NCBI GenBank assembly: GCA_025964935.1
Contig: JAOPXW010000348.1
Coordinates: forward strand, 1 to 7,801
Source: Friedmanniella sp.
GTDB lineage: Bacteria; Actinomycetota; Actinomycetes; Propionibacteriales; Propionibacteriaceae
DNA length: 7,801 bases
Reading direction: 5' to 3'
Of the stretch, positions 6,050 to 7,801 are shown one piece after another (the stretch's first letter is position 1; the number at the start of each line of letters is the position of its first letter). The translations under genes were made by a program, and so were the position numbers. The notes below the pieces were generated by a model. It saw nothing but the letters and a program-made list of their open reading frames with translations, was not told where the DNA came from and ran no database searches.

Positions 6050-6080
6050 AGGCGTCGACCCGGCCATCACCGGCGAGCCT
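6050..6080 (+). promoter_or_regulatory. T-box stem I with AUC specifier
   Basis: AGGC (6050-6053) pairs with GCCT (6077-6080) and, beyond an asymmetric internal loop, CCGG (6060-6063) pairs with CCGG (6070-6073). The end loop CCATCA (6064-6069) contains ATC, an isoleucine codon matching the GAU anticodon. The upper part of a normal stem I that docks the tRNA elbow is absent. Confidence 0.8.
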
Positions 6081-6179
6081 CCGGAAGAACAGGCCGCCCG
6101 CGAGGACGGACCCCAGTAGAACCGGACGGGTGGCCCGTCACAGCCGTCGACGAGCGGTCGGCACCGGCACGAGCCGGTG

Positions 6180-6209
6180 ACGGCAAGCGGGGTGGTACCG
6201 CGGTGCCGT
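6180..6209 (+). promoter_or_regulatory. T-box antisequestrator helix and tRNA 3'-end bulge
   Basis: ACGGCA (6180-6185) pairs with TGCCGT (6204-6209) as the base helix, and GCGG (6187-6190) with CCGC (6198-6201). The bulge between carries TGGT (6193-6196), complementary to an ACCA tRNA end, as expected for tRNA-Ile with discriminator A. It starts immediately after stem III. Confidence 0.85.
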
Positions 6210-6262
6210 CTGCCCAGCAGACGGTCATCGTCCTCGTGTCAGACCACGAGCACGAGAGACGG
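6206..6262 (+). promoter_or_regulatory. Competing hairpins, probable sequestrator of the ileS ribosome-binding region
   Basis: CCGTCTGC (6206-6213) can pair with GCAGACGG (6217-6224) over a three-base loop, using part of the antisequestrator strand. The same CCGTCT (6206-6211) also matches a second AGACGG at 6257-6262, 7-13 bases before the ATG. CTCGTG (6233-6238) can pair with either of two adjacent CACGAG copies (6245-6250, 6251-6256), the second overlapping the purine-rich GAGAG at 6254-6258. These choices could hide or expose the ribosome-binding region. Which one forms is inferred. Confidence 0.6.
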
Positions 6263-6269
6263 GCCAGCG

Positions 6270-7801
6270 ATGAGCAACCCAGCGCAGCACCAGCCGACGG
6301 CCACCTACCCGAAGGCGACCAGCGCCGCAGTCGGCGCCGCCCACGGGGCAGACGATCGGGACCCCGCCGCAGCCGGGGTGCCGGCGAGCCCGCAGTTCCC
6401 CGCCTTGGAGGAGCGCGTCCTGGCCTACTGGAAGGACGACCAGACCTTCGCGGCCTCGGTGGCACAGAACCCCGCCGGTGAGGACGGGGCCAACGAGTTC
6501 GTCTTCTACGACGGACCGCCGTTCGCCAACGGTCTGCCGCACTACGGCCACCTGCTGACCGGCTACGTCAAGGACATCGTGCCGCGGTACCAGACCATGC
6601 GCGGCCGCCACGTCGAGCGCCGCTTCGGCTGGGACTGCCACGGCCTGCCCGCCGAGCTCGAGGCCATGAGCCAGCTCGGCCTCAAGACCAAGGACGAGAT
6701 CCTGGAGCTGGGGATCGAGAAGTTCAACGCGGCCTGCCGCGAGTCCGTGCTGCGCTACACCGACGAGTGGCAGGCCTACGTCACCCGCCAGGCCCGTTGG
6801 GTCGACTTCGAGCACGACTACAAGACCCTCGACATCAGCTACATGGAGAGCGTCCTGTGGGCCTTCAAGTCGCTGCACGACAAGGGCCTGGTCTACGAGG
6901 GGCTGCGGGTCCTCCCGTACTGCTGGAACGACGAGACCCCGCTGTCCAGCCACGAGCTGCGGATGGACGACGAGGTGTACCAGAACCGCCAGGACCCCGC
7001 CGTCACCGTCGGCTACCGGCTGGAGACCGGCGAGCTAGCGCTGATCTGGACCACCACCCCCTGGACCCTGCCCAGCAACCTGGCCATGGCCGTCAACCCC
7101 GAGGTCAGCTACGTCGTGGTGCAGGGCCCGCCCTCGGAGTCGGGGGTCACCGAGCGCTACGTGCTGGCCGAGGCCCGACTGGCCGCGTACGCCCGTGAGC
7201 TGGGGGAGGACGCCGCCGACCGGGTCGTGCAGCGGCTGACCGGGACCGAGCTGCTGGGCCGGCGCTACACCCCGCCGTTCTCCTACTTCCTGGGCCAGCC
7301 GAACGCGCACGTCGTGCTGGCCGCGGACTACGTCACCACCGAGGACGGGACGGGCATCGTCCACATCGCGCCCGCCTTCGGTGAGGAGGACAAGGTCGTC
7401 ACCGACGCCGCCGGGATCACCGCCGTGGTCCCGGTGGACGCCGCCGGTCGGTTCACCACCGAGGTGTCCGACTACGCCGGCGTCCAGGTCTTCGACGCCA
7501 ACCTGCTCATCATCGACCACCTGAAGGCCATGACCCGGCGGGCGCGGGACGGGGCGCCCGGTGAGACCGGGTCGGTCACCGAGGGCACCGTGCTGCTGCG
7601 GCAGGAGAGCTATGACCACCCCTATCCGCACTGCTGGCGCTGCAAGCAGCCGCTGATCTACAAGGCCGTCTCGAGCTGGTTCGTCGAGGTGACGAAGGTC
7701 AAGGACCGGATGGTCGAGCTCAACCAGCAGATCACCTGGGTCCCCGAGCACGTCAAGGACGGCCAGTTCGGCAAGTGGCTGGCCAACGCCCGCGACTGGT
7801 C
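6270..7801 (+). CDS. ileS: Isoleucyl-tRNA synthetase (partial, N-terminal part)
   Basis: This class I aminoacyl-tRNA synthetase charges tRNA-Ile with isoleucine in the cytoplasm. The open frame runs from ATG 6270 to the window edge without a stop: 510 codons plus two bases, roughly half of a normal IleS. After an Ala/Pro-rich, probably disordered first 40 residues comes the catalytic domain ([30 protein letters not shown]) with the HIGH-type signature HYGH at 91-94 and the [11 protein letters not shown] segment. The CP1 editing domain that hydrolyses Val-tRNA-Ile follows, with the Thr-rich site [11 protein letters not shown] (260-270) and [15 protein letters not shown] (360-374). The paired cysteines of [12 protein letters not shown] (455, 458) and the return to the catalytic fold (SSWFVEVT) come next. 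KMSKS, the anticodon-binding domain and the C-terminus lie beyond the edge. The sequence resembles the eukaryote-like IleS class usual in actinobacteria. It is controlled by the T-box leader upstream; the ribosome-binding site is weak (GAGAG or ACGGG). Confidence 0.97.
   Translation, partial: MSNPAQHQPTATYPKATSAAVGAAHGADDRDPAAAGVPASPQFPALEERVLAYWKDDQTFAASVAQNPAGEDGANEFVFYDGPPFANGLPHYGHLLTGYVKDIVPRYQTMRGRHVERRFGWDCHGLPAELEAMSQLGLKTKDEILELGIEKFNAACRESVLRYTDEWQAYVTRQARWVDFEHDYKTLDISYMESVLWAFKSLHDKGLVYEGLRVLPYCWNDETPLSSHELRMDDEVYQNRQDPAVTVGYRLETGELALIWTTTPWTLPSNLAMAVNPEVSYVVVQGPPSESGVTERYVLAEARLAAYARELGEDAADRVVQRLTGTELLGRRYTPPFSYFLGQPNAHVVLAADYVTTEDGTGIVHIAPAFGEEDKVVTDAAGITAVVPVDAAGRFTTEVSDYAGVQVFDANLLIIDHLKAMTRRARDGAPGETGSVTEGTVLLRQESYDHPYPHCWRCKQPLIYKAVSSWFVEVTKVKDRMVELNQQITWVPEHVKDGQFGKWLANARDW

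Larger units (their letters stand above)
6047..6262 (+). promoter_or_regulatory. T-box riboswitch leader of ileS (tRNA-Ile sensing)
   Basis: The leader shows all main T-box elements in order: a short stem I with an AUC isoleucine specifier (6066-6068), the actinobacterial stem II segment AGTAGAACCGGACGGGT (6116-6132), a perfect stem III (CACCGGC/GCCGGTG, 6162-6179) and the T-box proper (GGGTGGTACCGCG, 6190-6202). The very small stem I with the specifier in its end loop is the ultrashort class known from actinobacterial ileS leaders. Uncharged tRNA-Ile would pair its GAU anticodon with AUC and its 3' ACCA end with TGGT (6193-6196), stabilising the antisequestrator and raising IleS synthesis. 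No T-run follows the competing hairpins, so control is probably at translation. The extent is approximate. Confidence 0.93.

Noticed and set aside
4328..6070. A 580-codon minus-strand open frame overlapping the desaturase gene
   Set aside because: It is Pro/Arg/Gly-rich and in another frame from the desaturase, which carries all three His boxes. It lacks domains of its own.
6225..6953. Minus-strand open frames opposite ileS (also 7035-7751)
   Set aside because: They are shadows of ileS, whose plus-strand frame shows the HYGH and editing-domain motifs and runs to the window edge without a stop.

Overview
The window is very GC-rich with strongly GC-biased third codon positions. Several of its families are typical of Actinomycetota: a Ruc-like zinc-ribbon protein, an ultrashort-stem ileS T-box, a DesA3-like desaturase and leaderless starts. 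I read it as an actinobacterial chromosome. I see no mobile element, CRISPR array, tRNA or rRNA. The order is ordinary housekeeping and envelope genes, but the regulatory DNA between them is informative.

Left part (1-1907). The tail of an unidentified plus-strand gene converges on three minus-strand genes. Read in their own direction these are an FmdB-type zinc-ribbon protein (probable redox-regulated chaperone Ruc), a membrane-anchored SAF-domain protein and the mechanosensitive channel MscL. A strong GC hairpin just after the zinc-ribbon gene probably separates it from the SAF gene. The gap upstream of the zinc-ribbon gene holds a 16/18 match to CIRCE, the operator of the heat-shock repressor HrcA. 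It lies over a likely promoter for that gene and just upstream of a leaderless promoter for the divergent gene.

Middle part (1908-5544). The divergent gene encodes an 844-residue, membrane-anchored penicillin-acylase-family protein. Its overall fold signatures are kept, but the position of the autocatalytic N-terminal serine reads as alanine in an ungapped alignment. It may be a pseudoenzyme or a protein with a shifted active site. Its 3' end lies 10 bases from the end of a convergent membrane fatty-acid desaturase with all three histidine boxes.

Right part (5545-7801). About 490 bases without a convincing gene lead to a clear -10 box and a roughly 220-base T-box leader. The leader has an AUC specifier, a perfect stem III, a T-box bulge with the tRNA-pairing TGGT, and competing hairpins near the start codon. 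It controls ileS, isoleucyl-tRNA synthetase, whose first 510 codons are present before the window ends.

The strongest leads for novelty are the CIRCE-controlled divergent pair and the altered nucleophile site in the acylase homologue.
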